Shown here in pieces: positions 52,820 to 62,654 of a stretch of 64,000 nucleotides of DNA. The DNA is from CAVWGP01 sp963754645 (GTDB lineage: Bacteria; Pseudomonadota; Alphaproteobacteria; Bin65). Under the pieces are notes generated by a model, which ran no database searches, was not told the origin of the DNA, and saw only the letters and a program-made list of their open reading frames with translations. The number at the start of each line of letters is the position of its first letter. Within the stretch, counting starts at the first letter, position 1. Both the position numbers and the translations under genes were made by a program. The stretch is taken from NCBI GenBank assembly GCA_963754645.1, contig CAVWGP010000001.1, positions 62,001 to 126,000 of the forward strand. The letters are read 5' to 3'.

Positions 52820-53366
52820 TTACTTCCGCCCCGCTTGCGCCAGCGCATAAATCCGTTCGATCGCCGGTTCGCGGATGCCGAGGGCGCGGAGCTGGTGCAC
52901 GGTGCGCTCGAGATAGTCGAAATTCGGGCCGCGCTCGCCGGCGGCGCGGAGGATGCGGCGCGCGGCCTCGGCCTCGGGCAGGTCGCCGGCATAGCCGGCG
53001 GCGCTGGGTTCGGCGACATAAGTCTGCGCCGCGATACGGCGGTCGCTGAGCCGCACCGGCAGCATGCGCTCGCGATAGACTTCGTAGCGGCGCAGCTCGC
53101 GCTCGAACAGATAGGCGCGCGCCTCGCGCTCGCGCCCCTTCGCGACGCGGTAGGCGACGCCGCGGCACAATCCGCCCGGCGCCAGGCCGAGCACGAGGCC
53201 GGGGCAGCGCCGGCGTGCCGCGATGGCTCATCGACAGCACGCAGAAGGCCCGGCGATAGCCGCGCAAGATCGCGGGCACGCAATGCTCGTGATCGAAGCC
53301 GGGATCCCACATCAGCGATCCATAGGCGAAAACCCAGAGCTCGCCGCCGTCGTTCATCGCCGCCAT
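52820..53366 (-). pseudogene. chaC: ChaC-like gamma-glutamylcyclotransferase, frameshifted
   Basis: The protein degrades glutathione to 5-oxoproline and Cys-Gly in its family. The N-terminal FAYGSLMWDPGFDHE carries the YGSL phosphate-binding loop. The catalytic glutamate region AREREARAYLFEREL-type follows in the other frame as GREREARAYLFERE. FDYLERTVHQLRALGI closes the domain. The break lies in a run of four C (53202-53205) where three would give LPGLVLGLAPGGLCRG in frame. The start could be 53366 or 53357. The joined length of about 182 codons is normal for ChaC. Confidence 0.78.
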
Positions 53367-53453
53367 CCGCCAAGAAGAAAGGGCCGGCTCCTTGCGGAGC
53401 CGGCCCCAATTTAGACAGTTCGTTTTTTCGATGCAGCCGAAGCCGCGCCGAAT

Positions 53454-54909
53454 TTAGAACCGATAGGTCATCATGCCTTGAACGCGGCTGATGTAGGCAT
53501 TGGCGCTGTGGTACCGGTTGACGAACTGATACTGGTACTCGAGGCCGAACTGCACTTGCGGCACCGGGCTCCAGATCACGTTGCCGAACGCCGACCACGA
53601 ATTGTGGATCACGCCCGCGATTGCAATCTTGCGCTGGCTGAGCATTGTTGGCGCCGCCGACTTCGTCTTCGGTATCGGCAAAGCCGTAGCCGTAGACGCC
53701 GTTGACGCGGATCGTGTCGGTGATCTTATACTGCGCCCAGACCCAGCCGCCCCAGGTGAAGACCGTGCGGAGATCGCCGCCCGGACCCGCCGGATTGACC
53801 CGGAAGACCGCGTCGGGGAACGCCGTCTGGCCGGCGAAGTAACGGCCCAGGCCGTCGCCGATCCAGCCGCCCGCGCCGACTTCGAAGTTCGGCGTGAAGA
53901 GGTAGGTACCAGCTATGACCGCGCCCCAGCCGATCGTGCGATCGTTCTGCGACTGACCGCAACCGACCACGGAGCAACCATTGTCAGCCGAGATTTCGCG
54001 AAGCACAAAGGCTCCGAAAACCCGGCCGCCCGTGAAGCTATAGGAGGCGTTCAGGACCAAGTCTGGCCAGCGTTGACCAGCGGAGGAAGCCGCCGCCAGG
54101 GCACTGGGAGCGCAACCCGCCACTGCTTGCGTTGCGGGATTACAGGCAACCGCGATGATCGGATCACCCAACGGGTCTTCCATCGCAACTTCCATCGTGA
54201 AGCCGCCGCCGAAATTATGCGTGTAGCGGAGCTGGGCACGACGCGAGATCGACGGAACCGTGGGGCCGCCGAAATCGAGGGTTTCGGGGAAGGCGAAGAC
54301 CGGCATGAACGTGCTCCAGGTCTGACCCGCGAGGACCGGACCCAAAGTGCCGTAGGCGTGACGGAGACGGAGCAAGTTCGCTGCCGGGCCATCGAAGAAG
54401 TCGGTTTCGATGTAGGTCCGCAATTCACCCCAATCGGTCGGCGTCCAGGTCTGGATCCAGAAGCGCGATTCACGCGCATGGAAGCGGAAATGGCCGCCGT
54501 TGAACCGGTTGTCGAGAACGCTACAACCGATCGTGTTCGTGCTCGAGCAACCCTCATTGTTGAAGCCAGATGCGAAGCTTGCATCACCCGAGAGCGCCGC
54601 GCCGGACGCACCGCCGCCGCCGATATCCCAGATCATCTGCAAACGAGCGAAACCGCCGATATTCATCGAGGTGTTGGTGCCCGGCAGCTTCCAGCTGCGC
54701 GGTTTGTCACCGGCCTCGACCGCAGCCGCCGCGGCAACGCGGCGTTTGTCGGACTTGTCGGCTTCGACCTTTGCAATCCGTTCCTGCAAAGCTTCGATTT
54801 GAGCCTTCAGGCTCGCCGCTTCGTCCGCTACTGCTGGCCCTGTCCAACCGGCCAGCGCGACAACCGCGCCGGTGGCTAGCAGAGCGACCCTCATACGGGA
54901 CGCATTCAT
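53454..54909 (-). pseudogene. DcaP-like trimeric porin, frameshifted near the C-terminus
   Basis: The outer-membrane protein has a signal peptide ending near AVADEAAS. A short coiled coil follows (LKAQIEALQERIAKVEADK, about residues 33-51), as in DcaP-type porins, and then a beta-barrel with alternating aromatic strands such as FRFHARESRFWIQTWTP and LRTYIETDFF. The break is at about 53645: ...ADTEDEVGGAN should join MLSQRKIAIAGVIHNSW. The last strand, ending VQGMMTYRF with terminal Phe, is the outer-membrane assembly signal. GGAGAGGAGG stands before ATG 54909. DcaP porins import dicarboxylates and similar anions, which would suit a catabolic lifestyle. Confidence 0.82.
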
Positions 54910-55044
54910 GGAACCTCCTCTCCGTAAGGCTTCTGATTGAAACTACGCGGCCCGCATTCCTGCAGCCCGTAAGGGAAACTTATCCCTGAGCACCCTTAGC
55001 CAATCAAGCATTTTTGGGGCGAGCCCGATCATTTTTTGACACAC

Positions 55045-55062
55045 TGTGGCCGGCAGGCCACA
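55045..55062. promoter_or_regulatory. Perfect inverted repeat upstream of the porin gene
   Basis: TGTGGCC-GGCA-GGCCACA lies 136 to 153 bases upstream of the porin start, within an A+T-rich gap (54910-55179) shared with the end of accA. It could be a regulator site or a short terminator stem. A weak promoter for the porin, TTGATT-17-GATAAG on the reverse strand around 54975-55005, lies between it and the gene. Confidence 0.35.
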
Positions 55063-55179
55063 CAAACGGGCCGAAATAACCATGTCGCTTATGAATTTCT
55101 TATCGTTTGAAAAAATTAACCAAAATCAATGACTTAATGATCGACTGCAAATGCCCCGCAAGCGCGGTCGATCTCCGCC

Positions 55180-56136
55180 TTATCCCAGCCCGACACGGCC
55201 CATTTCGAGAAACTTCTCGCGCCGCCGCTGGCGCAGCGTGTTTCCGTCGAACGGCGCCAAGCCGCGCAGCGCGCGATCGAGCGCGTCTTCGGCGGCGGCG
55301 AAGGCCACGGCGCGATTGCGGTGCGCGCCGCCCAATGGTTCTGGCACGATCGTGTCGATCACGCCGAGCTGTTCGAGATCCTGCGCCGTGAGTTTCAAGG
55401 CCTCGGCCGCGTCTTTGGCGTGATCGCCGCTGCGCCACAAGATCGAGGCGCAACCTTCAGGCGAAATCACCGAATAGATCGCATGTTCGAGCATCAGGAT
55501 GGTGTTGGCCGCGGCGAGCGCGATGGCGCCGCCCGAGCCGCCTTCGCCGATGACGAGGCTGACGAGCGGCACGCGCAGATCGAGGCAGGTTTCGATCGAA
55601 CGCGCGATCGCCTCGGCCTGGCCGCGCTCCTCGGCGTCCTTGCCGGGGAAGGCGCCCGAGGTATCGACCAGCGTCACGACCGGCAAGCGGAAGCGCTCGG
55701 CGAGGCGCATCAGTCGCTGCGCCTTGCGGTAGCCTTCGGGCCGCGCCATGCCGAAATTGCGTTTGATGCGGCTGTCGGTGTCGTGGCCCTTCTCGGTGCC
55801 GATGACGACGAGCGAGCGACCCTTGAAGCGCGCAAGGCCGCCGACGACGGCGCAATCCTCGGCAAAGGCGCGGTCGCCGGCCAGCGGCTGAAATTCGGTG
55901 AACAGCGCCTGGATATAGTCGAGCGCGTGCGGCCGCTCGGGATGGCGCGCCACCTGGACCTTCTGCCACGAACTCAGCTTGGCGTAGGTCGTCTTGAGCA
56001 GGCGATCGACCTTGTCCTGCATGCGGACGACTTCTTCGGCAATATTGATGCCGCCGCCATCCGAAAGATGCCGCAGTTCCTCGATCTTACCCTCGAGCTC
56101 GGCAATCGGTTTTTCGAAATCCAAAAAGGTCGGCAT
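55180..56136 (-). CDS. accA: Acetyl-CoA carboxylase carboxyltransferase subunit alpha
   Basis: The 318-residue subunit forms malonyl-CoA with AccD in fatty acid synthesis. Family blocks are FLDFEKPIAELEGKIEELR, GTEKGHDTDSRIKRNFGMA, RLPVVTLVDTSGAFPG, and the oxyanion-hole segment GEGGSGGAIALA. SVISPEGCASILWR completes it. ATG 56136 is chosen; 56148 is an in-frame alternative. A large inverted repeat lies 55 bases upstream. Confidence 0.95.
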   Translation of the reverse strand: MPTFLDFEKPIAELEGKIEELRHLSDGGGINIAEEVVRMQDKVDRLLKTTYAKLSSWQKVQVARHPERPHALDYIQALFTEFQPLAGDRAFAEDCAVVGGLARFKGRSLVVIGTEKGHDTDSRIKRNFGMARPEGYRKAQRLMRLAERFRLPVVTLVDTSGAFPGKDAEERGQAEAIARSIETCLDLRVPLVSLVIGEGGSGGAIALAAANTILMLEHAIYSVISPEGCASILWRSGDHAKDAAEALKLTAQDLEQLGVIDTIVPEPLGGAHRNRAVAFAAAEDALDRALRGLAPFDGNTLRQRRREKFLEMGRVGLG

Positions 56137-56190
56137 GGTCGGTCCCATATCACAGCGGGCGGGCGATGCGAAGCGGAATGCACGAGATTT

Positions 56191-56329
56191 GTCATCCCGA
56201 CCGGAGCGCGCGTTAGCGTGCGAAGCGGAGGGACCTCGTCCGGACTGGCTCGATACCCCGCGTGTCTGCCACACGCTAGTCCGCCCGAGGTCCCTCCGCT
56301 TCGCGCCTTCGGCGCTCCGGTCGGGATGA
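56191..56329. repeat. 140-bp inverted element with GTCATCCCGA / TCGGGATGAC ends, copy 2
   Basis: Starts GTCATCCCGACCGGAGCGCG and ends CGGTCGGGATGAC. The inner arms GAAGCGGAGGGACCTCG and CGAGGTCCCTCCGCTTCG are long complements, giving a hairpin of almost the whole element. It lies between the malyl-CoA lyase stop and the accA start, both on the reverse strand. It may end the upstream transcript before accA. Confidence 0.85.
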
Positions 56330-56384
56330 CGGCAATTCATTTGCGCCGCGGGCAAATCTTGCCCCGAACTTGGTTAGCGAATCG

Positions 56385-57377
56385 TTACCGCCGCCCCGAT
56401 CGCGCCACGATCTGATCGGCGAGGCGGACCAAATGCTGCGCTTGGCGGATCGAGGCATAGTCGATGAGGCGTCCGTCGAGCGCCACGGCGCCCTGGCCCG
56501 CCGCTTCGGCCGCCGCCATGGCGTCCAGGATGCGCCGCGCCTTGGCGATTTCCTTTTCGGCCGGCGTGTTGATTTCGTTGGCGAGCGCCACTTGCGAGGG
56601 ATGGATCGCCCATTTGCCCTCGCAGCCCAAAACCGTCGCGCGCCAGGCATGGGCGCGATAACCGGCGCTATCGGAAAAATCGCCGAACGGGCCGTCGATC
56701 GGGCGCAGGCCGTTGGCGCGCGCGGTGACGACCATGCGCGCGATCGCATAGTGCCACATGTCGCCCCAGTGATAGTCGCGCCTGCCCTCGGGGCCGATCG
56801 GATCGGTAAGCACGCCGTAATTCGGATTGGGGCCGCCGATCAACGTCGTCTTGGCCTGCGTCGACGCGGCGAAATCGGCGACGCCGAAATGCAGGCTCTC
56901 GTTGCGCGGGCTCGCCGCCGCGATCGCGTGGATATTCTGCAAGCCGAGCGCGGTTTCGACGATGAGCTCGAAGCCGATGCGTTTCTTGCGCCCGATGGCG
57001 CGCTCGACCTGGGTCGCCAGCATATCGACGGCATAGACATCGGCGGCGGTGCCGACCTTGGGGATCATGATGAGATCGAGCCGCTCGGACGCCTGCTCGA
57101 GCACGTCGATCACGTCGCGATACATGTAAGGCGTGTCGAGCCCGTTGATGCGGACGGCGAGCGTCTTGTCGCCCCAATCGACGTCGCCGATCGCCTGGAT
57201 GATATTCTTGCGCGCCTCGGCTTTCTTGTCGGGCGCCACGGCATCTTCGAGATCGAGGAAGATCACGTCGGCTTCGCCCTTGGCCGCCTTCTCGAAAAAT
57301 TTCGGGCTCGATCCGGGAACGGCGAGTTCGCTGCGGTTGAGGCGCGGCGGCGCCGGCGCGATCGTCGTGAAGCTCAT
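56385..57377 (-). CDS. mcl1: Malyl-CoA / beta-methylmalyl-CoA lyase (CitE-like family)
   Basis: The 330-residue TIM-barrel enzyme matches Mcl1-type lyases, which interconvert malyl-CoA with acetyl-CoA and glyoxylate. Key segments are NRSELAVPGSSPKFFEKAA, VIFLDLEDAVAPDKK (metal-binding Glu/Asp), AVRINGLDTPYMYRDV, DLIMIPKVGTAADVYAVD, and the late block GKWAIHPSQVALANEI. DGPFGDFSD is specific to this branch within the CitE family. It would serve the ethylmalonyl-CoA pathway or glyoxylate assimilation. It is 21 bases after asnB on the same strand. Confidence 0.87.
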   Translation of the reverse strand: MSFTTIAPAPPRLNRSELAVPGSSPKFFEKAAKGEADVIFLDLEDAVAPDKKAEARKNIIQAIGDVDWGDKTLAVRINGLDTPYMYRDVIDVLEQASERLDLIMIPKVGTAADVYAVDMLATQVERAIGRKKRIGFELIVETALGLQNIHAIAAASPRNESLHFGVADFAASTQAKTTLIGGPNPNYGVLTDPIGPEGRRDYHWGDMWHYAIARMVVTARANGLRPIDGPFGDFSDSAGYRAHAWRATVLGCEGKWAIHPSQVALANEINTPAEKEIAKARRILDAMAAAEAAGQGAVALDGRLIDYASIRQAQHLVRLADQIVARSGRR

Positions 57378-57398
57378 CGGGTCATCGCTCCTTGGGAC

Positions 57399-59171
57399 TT
57401 ATGCGGCGAGCGCTTCGAACGTGTCGGCCGGCAGCGCGCGCCCTTCGATGTGCCGGCGATGCCAAAGCGCGTAGAATAGCAGGACGAAGGCGGCGCGGGG
57501 ATGCTTGCGGGCGCCGTCGCGGAACAGGCGTTCGACCGCCGCGGGCCGGGCGATTTCGGCGATTGCCGGCTGCTTGGCCACCAGCGCGCCGGCGCGCTTG
57601 CCCTCGGCATCGATCCACTCGCCCACCGGCACGGTGAAGCCGCGCTTACGGGCGAAGGCGTCGGCGGCCGGGCAGTGCTTGGCCAGCCAGTTGCGCAACA
57701 CCCATTTGCCTTGGTCGTTGGCGATCTTGAGCTCGTCGGGCAGTGTCAAGGCGAAGGCGGCGACCGCGGGGTCGAGAAACGGCGTGCGGCCTTCGACCCC
57801 GTGGGCCATCAAGGCGCGATCGAGCTTGAGCAGCAGATCGTGCGGCAACCAGCCGTGAATGTCGGCGGCCTGGGCCGCTTGCAGCTTGCTGCGCTTGGCA
57901 AGGCGTTCCGCGGCCCGCGCGGCTTCCGCCGCCGACACCCAATCCCGGCCGTCGCTGCGCAACAGGCCCATGCCATCGAAGATGCCCTTAATGCGCGGCA
58001 TGCGGCCGAAGCGCCACCACGGCCGCATCATGTAACGGTAACGCCCGTAGCCGGCGAACAGTTCGTCGCCGCCTTCGCCCGACAGGATGACCTTGACCGA
58101 TTTGCGCGCTTCGCGGCCGAGTTTGTAGGTCGGCAGGATGGCATAGTCCGCGACCGGTTCGTCGAAGGCGCCGACGATGTCCGGCATGAGTTGCCAAAAA
58201 TCGGTCCGGTCGAATCCGATTTCGACATGCTCGGCGCGGCACGCCTTGGCCACGGCGGCGGCGGCGCCACGCTCATCGGCCGCCTCCGAGCCGGGAAAGC
58301 CGCAGGTGAAGGCCCGCACCGGCTTGTCGTTGAGCCGCGCCATCATGGCGAGCACGGCGGCCGAATCGATGCCGCCCGACAGGAACATGCCGTAAGGCAC
58401 ATCGGCGCGCTGGTGGACCCGCACCGAGTCTTCGAAGACGCGATCGAAATCCGCGACCGCGCGATCGAGCGAGGGCGGCGGCGGCGCTTCGCCGCTTTCA
58501 GCCGCCGCCAGCGGATCGTTGCGCACCCGATCGACAATCGCGCCGCCGGCGACGCGCAGCGCCTCGCCCGGCAAGACGCGGCGCACGCCGGCGAAGATCG
58601 TATCCTGGGTGTGGCTGTATTGCAGTTGCAGGAATTCGTCGCGCCGCAGCGCGTCGATCACCGGCTTTGCGAGGCCGGCGGCAAAGAATGCGCGCGGCTC
58701 GGAGGCGAAGGCGAAGAACTTGTCGGTCTCGAGCCGGTACATCGGCTTGATGCCGAACGGATCGCGGGCCAGCAGCAGATCGTCCTTCCAGGGCCGGTGC
58801 ACGGCGAGGCCGTACATGCCGCGCAGTTTCGCCAATGCCGCCAATCCGTCTTCTTCGAGCAAAACCAGCGCCGGCTCGAAATCCGCGTTGGTGCGGTAAT
58901 TGACGCGCCCGCCCTGTTCGGCACGCAGCTCGACATAGTTGTAAATCTCGCCATTGCCGACAAGGACGCCGCCGGCCGGCCCGTGCAGCGGCTGGTCGCC
59001 CGAGACGATGTCGATGATCGAGAGCCGCGTGTGAACCAGGCCGACGGCGCCGCGCACATAGCGCGCCGTGCCGTCCGGCCCGCGATGCGCCAGCGACCCG
59101 CGCATGGCTTCGAGCACGCCGTCGTCCGGCGCGGCGCCCTGTTTCATCACGATTCCAGCCAGGCCGCACAT
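57399..59171 (-). CDS. asnB: Asparagine synthase (glutamine-hydrolysing)
   Basis: The 590-residue enzyme has a class II glutaminase domain starting at the nucleophile Cys2 (MCGLAGIV, then LAHRGPDG and GNGEIYNY). The synthetase domain follows with the PP-loop FLSGGIDSAAV (about residue 265) and LSGEGGDELFAGYGRY (about 365). RGFTVPVGEW near the end is typical of the AsnB/exosortase-associated range. Asparagine formation is the default; some relatives amidate other metabolites. It is divergent from the SRAP gene. Confidence 0.9.
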   Translation of the reverse strand: MCGLAGIVMKQGAAPDDGVLEAMRGSLAHRGPDGTARYVRGAVGLVHTRLSIIDIVSGDQPLHGPAGGVLVGNGEIYNYVELRAEQGGRVNYRTNADFEPALVLLEEDGLAALAKLRGMYGLAVHRPWKDDLLLARDPFGIKPMYRLETDKFFAFASEPRAFFAAGLAKPVIDALRRDEFLQLQYSHTQDTIFAGVRRVLPGEALRVAGGAIVDRVRNDPLAAAESGEAPPPPSLDRAVADFDRVFEDSVRVHQRADVPYGMFLSGGIDSAAVLAMMARLNDKPVRAFTCGFPGSEAADERGAAAAVAKACRAEHVEIGFDRTDFWQLMPDIVGAFDEPVADYAILPTYKLGREARKSVKVILSGEGGDELFAGYGRYRYMMRPWWRFGRMPRIKGIFDGMGLLRSDGRDWVSAAEAARAAERLAKRSKLQAAQAADIHGWLPHDLLLKLDRALMAHGVEGRTPFLDPAVAAFALTLPDELKIANDQGKWVLRNWLAKHCPAADAFARKRGFTVPVGEWIDAEGKRAGALVAKQPAIAEIARPAAVERLFRDGARKHPRAAFVLLFYALWHRRHIEGRALPADTFEALAA

Positions 59172-59306
59172 GATGGCGACAGTCCCGCACCCGCCGTTTC
59201 AGTTTGCGCGCACCATAAGCGATGCGGCGGCGGCGCGATAGAGTCGGATCGTCGCGCGGCCGGGCGGCGTCTTGCGCGAGCGCCGGCCATGGGCTTTGCT
59301 TTGCCG

Positions 59307-59990
59307 ATGTGCGGGCGATTTTCCTTCACCAATCCGGACGAGGCGTTGCGGCGCCTGTTCGGCTATGACGGCCCGGCGCTCGACATCGCGCCGCGCTACA
59401 ACATCGCGCCGACTCAGCTTTGCACCGCGATCCGGCTCGCGCCGGCGGGCAAGCGCGCGATCGCGCAATTGCGCTGGGGCCTGCTGCCGTCCTGGGCCAA
59501 GGACCGCAAGATCGCGGCCAGCCTGATCAACGCGCGCGCCGAATCGCTGGCCGAAAAGCCGGCATTCCGCGCCGCCTTCGCCAAGCGGCGCTGCCTGATC
59601 CCCGCCGACGGATTTTTCGTGTGGACGGGTGAGGGAAAAGCCAAGCGGCCCTATCGCATCGTGCTGGCTGGCGGCGCGCCCTTCGCCTTCGCCGGCCTCT
59701 GGGAGCGCTGGCGCGACCCAGCGGCGCCGGCCGATGCGGCGCCGGTCGACAGTTTCACGATCGTCACCACGGACGCAGCACCTTCGATCGCCGCGATCCA
59801 CCATCGCATGCCGGCGATCCTGCCGCCCGAGCATTTCGCGCGCTGGCTCGACGCCGAGAACAATCCCCCGCCCGCTGTGCAGGCGCTCCTAGCGCGCTAT
59901 GCCGGCGACGACTTCGTCGCCCACGCCGTGGCGGATCGCGTGAACAACGCGCGCAACGACGACGCCGCTTGCCTGGAGCGCGCGGGTTAG
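59307..59990 (+). CDS. yedK: SRAP-domain protein (YedK/HMCES family)
   Basis: The 227-residue protein shields abasic sites in single-stranded DNA by crosslinking through Cys2. It shows MCGRFSF at the start, PRYNIAPTQ, LRWGLLPSWAKD, INARAESLAEKPAFR, RCLIPADGFFVW and the catalytic-histidine region HHRMPAIL. The start at 59307 is required to place the nucleophile at position 2; an in-frame ATG at 59289 would bury it. Confidence 0.92.
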   Translation: MCGRFSFTNPDEALRRLFGYDGPALDIAPRYNIAPTQLCTAIRLAPAGKRAIAQLRWGLLPSWAKDRKIAASLINARAESLAEKPAFRAAFAKRRCLIPADGFFVWTGEGKAKRPYRIVLAGGAPFAFAGLWERWRDPAAPADAAPVDSFTIVTTDAAPSIAAIHHRMPAILPPEHFARWLDAENNPPPAVQALLARYAGDDFVAHAVADRVNNARNDDAACLERAG

Positions 59991-60000
59991 CGCGCCGCCG

Positions 60001-60936
60001 CTATCGCGCGGTTTTTCGCGCCAGCGGATGATGCGTCGAGACCAGCGATTTCAGCTTGCTGTCGAGCACGTGAGTGTAGATCTGCGTCGTCGCAATGTCG
60101 GCGTGGCCGAGCATCTGCTGCACGCTGCGCAAATCGGCGCCGCGGCCGAGAAGATGCGTGGCGAAGGCGTGCCGCATCACATGCGGCGAGACCTTGCCCG
60201 GCAGGATGCCGGCGTCGGCCGCCAGCTCTTTCATGAGCTGCGCCAGGCGGTGGCGCGTGATGTGCCCGGCGTGGCTGCGCGACGGGAACAGATGCGGCGA
60301 GCCCGGCTGATTGCGGCAGAAATGGCCGCGCACGGCGACATAGGCGGCGAGCGTGGCGGCGGCCGGCTCCGAGATCGGCACCATGCGCTCGCGTCCGCCC
60401 TTGCCGCGCACGGCGATGAAGCGCGGATCGCGATTGATCGCGGACAGCGGCAAGCCGACGAGCTCGGTGACGCGCAGCCCGGTGGCGTAGAGAATTTCGG
60501 TCAGCGCGGTGAGGCGAATGCCCTCAGGCCCCTGCTTGGCGCGCGCGCAGGCGAGCAGGCTCGTCACCTCGTCCTCGCTCAGCAGCTTGGGCAGCGGCCG
60601 GCCGCGCCGCGGCGATTCGATCGCCGTCGTCGGGTTGTCGCCGCGCACGCCCTCGGCATGCAGGAAGCGGTAGAATTGGCGCAGCGCCGAAAGCCGGCGC
60701 GCCGCCGTGGCCGGGGTAACGCCCTTGGCCAGCAGCGCGGAGAAATAGGCGCGCAAATCGCCGTCGGTCGCAAGATCGAGCGGCCGCGCGATCCCGGCGA
60801 GGAAGCCGGTGACATGCGTCAGATCGCGCCGGTAAGAGTCGATCGTGTTGGCGGCGGCGCCGCGCTCGACCGTCAGCATTTCAAGAAAAGCGTCAATCCG
60901 ATGGGGGGCCCGGATCGCGACGAGAGGGGTTTGCAT
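60001..60936 (-). CDS. xerD: Site-specific tyrosine recombinase XerD
   Basis: The 311-residue recombinase resolves chromosome dimers at dif with XerC. An N-terminal SAM-like domain (AFLEMLTVERGAAANTIDSY) precedes the catalytic domain with Arg in LYATGLRVTELVGL, SPHVMRHAFATHLL (His-x2-Arg), LGHADIATTQIYTHV (His and nucleophile Tyr). GRGADLRSVQQMLGH is also typical of XerD. Its position opposite aroK is conserved in alphaproteobacteria. Confidence 0.93.
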   Translation of the reverse strand: MQTPLVAIRAPHRIDAFLEMLTVERGAAANTIDSYRRDLTHVTGFLAGIARPLDLATDGDLRAYFSALLAKGVTPATAARRLSALRQFYRFLHAEGVRGDNPTTAIESPRRGRPLPKLLSEDEVTSLLACARAKQGPEGIRLTALTEILYATGLRVTELVGLPLSAINRDPRFIAVRGKGGRERMVPISEPAAATLAAYVAVRGHFCRNQPGSPHLFPSRSHAGHITRHRLAQLMKELAADAGILPGKVSPHVMRHAFATHLLGRGADLRSVQQMLGHADIATTQIYTHVLDSKLKSLVSTHHPLARKTAR

Positions 60937-60941
60937 GGGTT

Positions 60942-62654
60942 TCAATATCCATTTGCTAGAGCGGCTTCGACTGCGAGCTGACGCGCTTCGGTTGCCATGC
61001 CGAGCATCGAAAGCGCGGCAACCGCTTCGCCCAGGGCTGACGGTTCCGCCCGGCCGAGCCCGGTGGCGCCGAGCTGAACCAGCGTGAACAACAACGCTTC
61101 GCCGCGACGACCCGCTCGCGCAGCCTCGCGCACCACTCGCCAATCGGCAGATGCCTCCGTCCCAACCCCTCCGCTGGGAACGGCCGACCGATCGGCGCGC
61201 AGCGCGCCTCGTTCGCCCAAGCCTTGCCGCAGGGCCGCGAAAATCGCGATCCGGCGATCGGCCTCGGACTTCTCATTGCTGAGTTGATAGGTTAACCACA
61301 TTCGTTCGTCATCCGCGTCCCAGTCCGCATGCGACGCGCCCGCGAGATGGGCCAGCGCACCGAGACGCGTAAATGCCTCCATATCCCGAAATGGCCGGGT
61401 GCGGAGCATCCGGTACCACGCCAGCGCTTGGTCGAATTCGCTAGCATAGAACAATACGCGTGAAAGGTCCGCGCCGTGCCGGAAACTTGCGGGCTCGGGC
61501 GCGAAATCGCGTACCAGGGGCGCGGTCACGTAGGCGGCCAGCGCTTCGCCATGGTCGGCCCGAGCAAGCCGCCACCAATTGGCAAGCACGGCAAGCTGCC
61601 GTTCGCGGTTCGGGGCATTGAGCGCGGCGTTGTAGAGCAGGCCGCGGCTCAGCGGCGAATAGCTTGGCAGCGCCAGCTTGTCCGCGGCGCCGTACGCGCC
61701 GTCGCGCGCCGGCACCTCGCGGTACAAGGCGGCGAGTTCGGCGGGTGCGACCGTGCCGAGCAGCATCGCGCCCTCGGCCGCCGCGATGCGATGATGCAGC
61801 GGATCGTTGCGGCTCAGCGCCACCCGGCGCAGCAGGCCCGGCGACGCGATCCGCGCCGCATCGTCCGGCCACGGCAGCTTCGTCGCCGTCAGCAAGAATA
61901 CGATCCAGGCATCGGCGCGCCCGAGATTGGAAATCGGCTGAGCGAGCTCGGGCTGTTGCGCCGTGACCAGTGCCGCGAAAGTATCGCCAAGCAAGACGCC
62001 CTGCTCGCGCATCAGGCCGAGGCCGATCGCGGCCTTGCCGTGCTCGCCGGCGAGCGCCTGACAGGCGATGTTCGCGCGCTCAAGATAGGCCGAGGCGCGC
62101 GCCGCCATGTGGCTCGCGACCGAATCGCACGCAGCGCGGTGATTCTTACCGAGCAATTGGGTTTCGACCTCGAGGGGGGCTCGCATGAGATCGCCCGGTG
62201 CGGTTGGGCCGGATTTGAGCACCGCCTCGGCGTCGACGATGCGGCCCATGAGATACAGTCGATCGGCGCGAAGATTGTTGAGCTTGATGACCATGGCAGA
62301 ACCCGCCGCCGGCTCGGCGTCCGCCGTGAGAACCATGATGGAAAGACGGCGTAGAATCGGCGACGCCACCCGCGTCGGCAGGCGCGGCAGAGTCTCGGCA
62401 ACGACTGAAAACGGCGTTCCTTCCCACAAGCCGCCGCGGACATTGGCGCCGCCGGCGTTACGCCCTTGCTGGTCGGTTTTCGGGTTTTCACCTGTAGCGT
62501 CGCGTGGCGCCGATTTGGGCGCGCCGGGCGCTGCCGGCAGTTCTTCCTCCTTGACTGTCTGCGCCACGGCCCAAGTCGCCAGCAACCCGGCGGCGGCCCA
62601 AATCGCGCTGCCACGGAACAGATGCGACAGGAAGGAGCTGTCCCGCCGCATCAT
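60942..62654 (-). CDS. Exported repeat-type (TPR-like) protein, unknown function
   Basis: The 570-residue protein has a single hydrophobic helix or signal (about residues 15-32, AIWAAAGLLATWAVAQ). A Pro/Ala-rich spacer follows, then about 480 residues of helical, Ala- and Leu-rich sequence with helix-pair periodicity suggesting solenoid repeats (for example ADRLYLMGRIVDAEAVLKSG). I recognise no catalytic motif. It precedes xerD by five bases and is divergent from aroK, a position where alphaproteobacteria often carry a hypothetical protein. ATG 62654 or 62651 is preferred over a longer reading frame. Confidence 0.72.
   Translation of the reverse strand: MMRRDSSFLSHLFRGSAIWAAAGLLATWAVAQTVKEEELPAAPGAPKSAPRDATGENPKTDQQGRNAGGANVRGGLWEGTPFSVVAETLPRLPTRVASPILRRLSIMVLTADAEPAAGSAMVIKLNNLRADRLYLMGRIVDAEAVLKSGPTAPGDLMRAPLEVETQLLGKNHRAACDSVASHMAARASAYLERANIACQALAGEHGKAAIGLGLMREQGVLLGDTFAALVTAQQPELAQPISNLGRADAWIVFLLTATKLPWPDDAARIASPGLLRRVALSRNDPLHHRIAAAEGAMLLGTVAPAELAALYREVPARDGAYGAADKLALPSYSPLSRGLLYNAALNAPNRERQLAVLANWWRLARADHGEALAAYVTAPLVRDFAPEPASFRHGADLSRVLFYASEFDQALAWYRMLRTRPFRDMEAFTRLGALAHLAGASHADWDADDERMWLTYQLSNEKSEADRRIAIFAALRQGLGERGALRADRSAVPSGGVGTEASADWRVVREAARAGRRGEALLFTLVQLGATGLGRAEPSALGEAVAALSMLGMATEARQLAVEAALANGY

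Noticed and set aside
57501..59990. Very long forward reading frame opposite asnB
   Set aside because: Its first 1800 bases are the antisense of asnB, with Arg/His/Gly-rich text and no domain. Only the last 227 codons (SRAP protein) are real.
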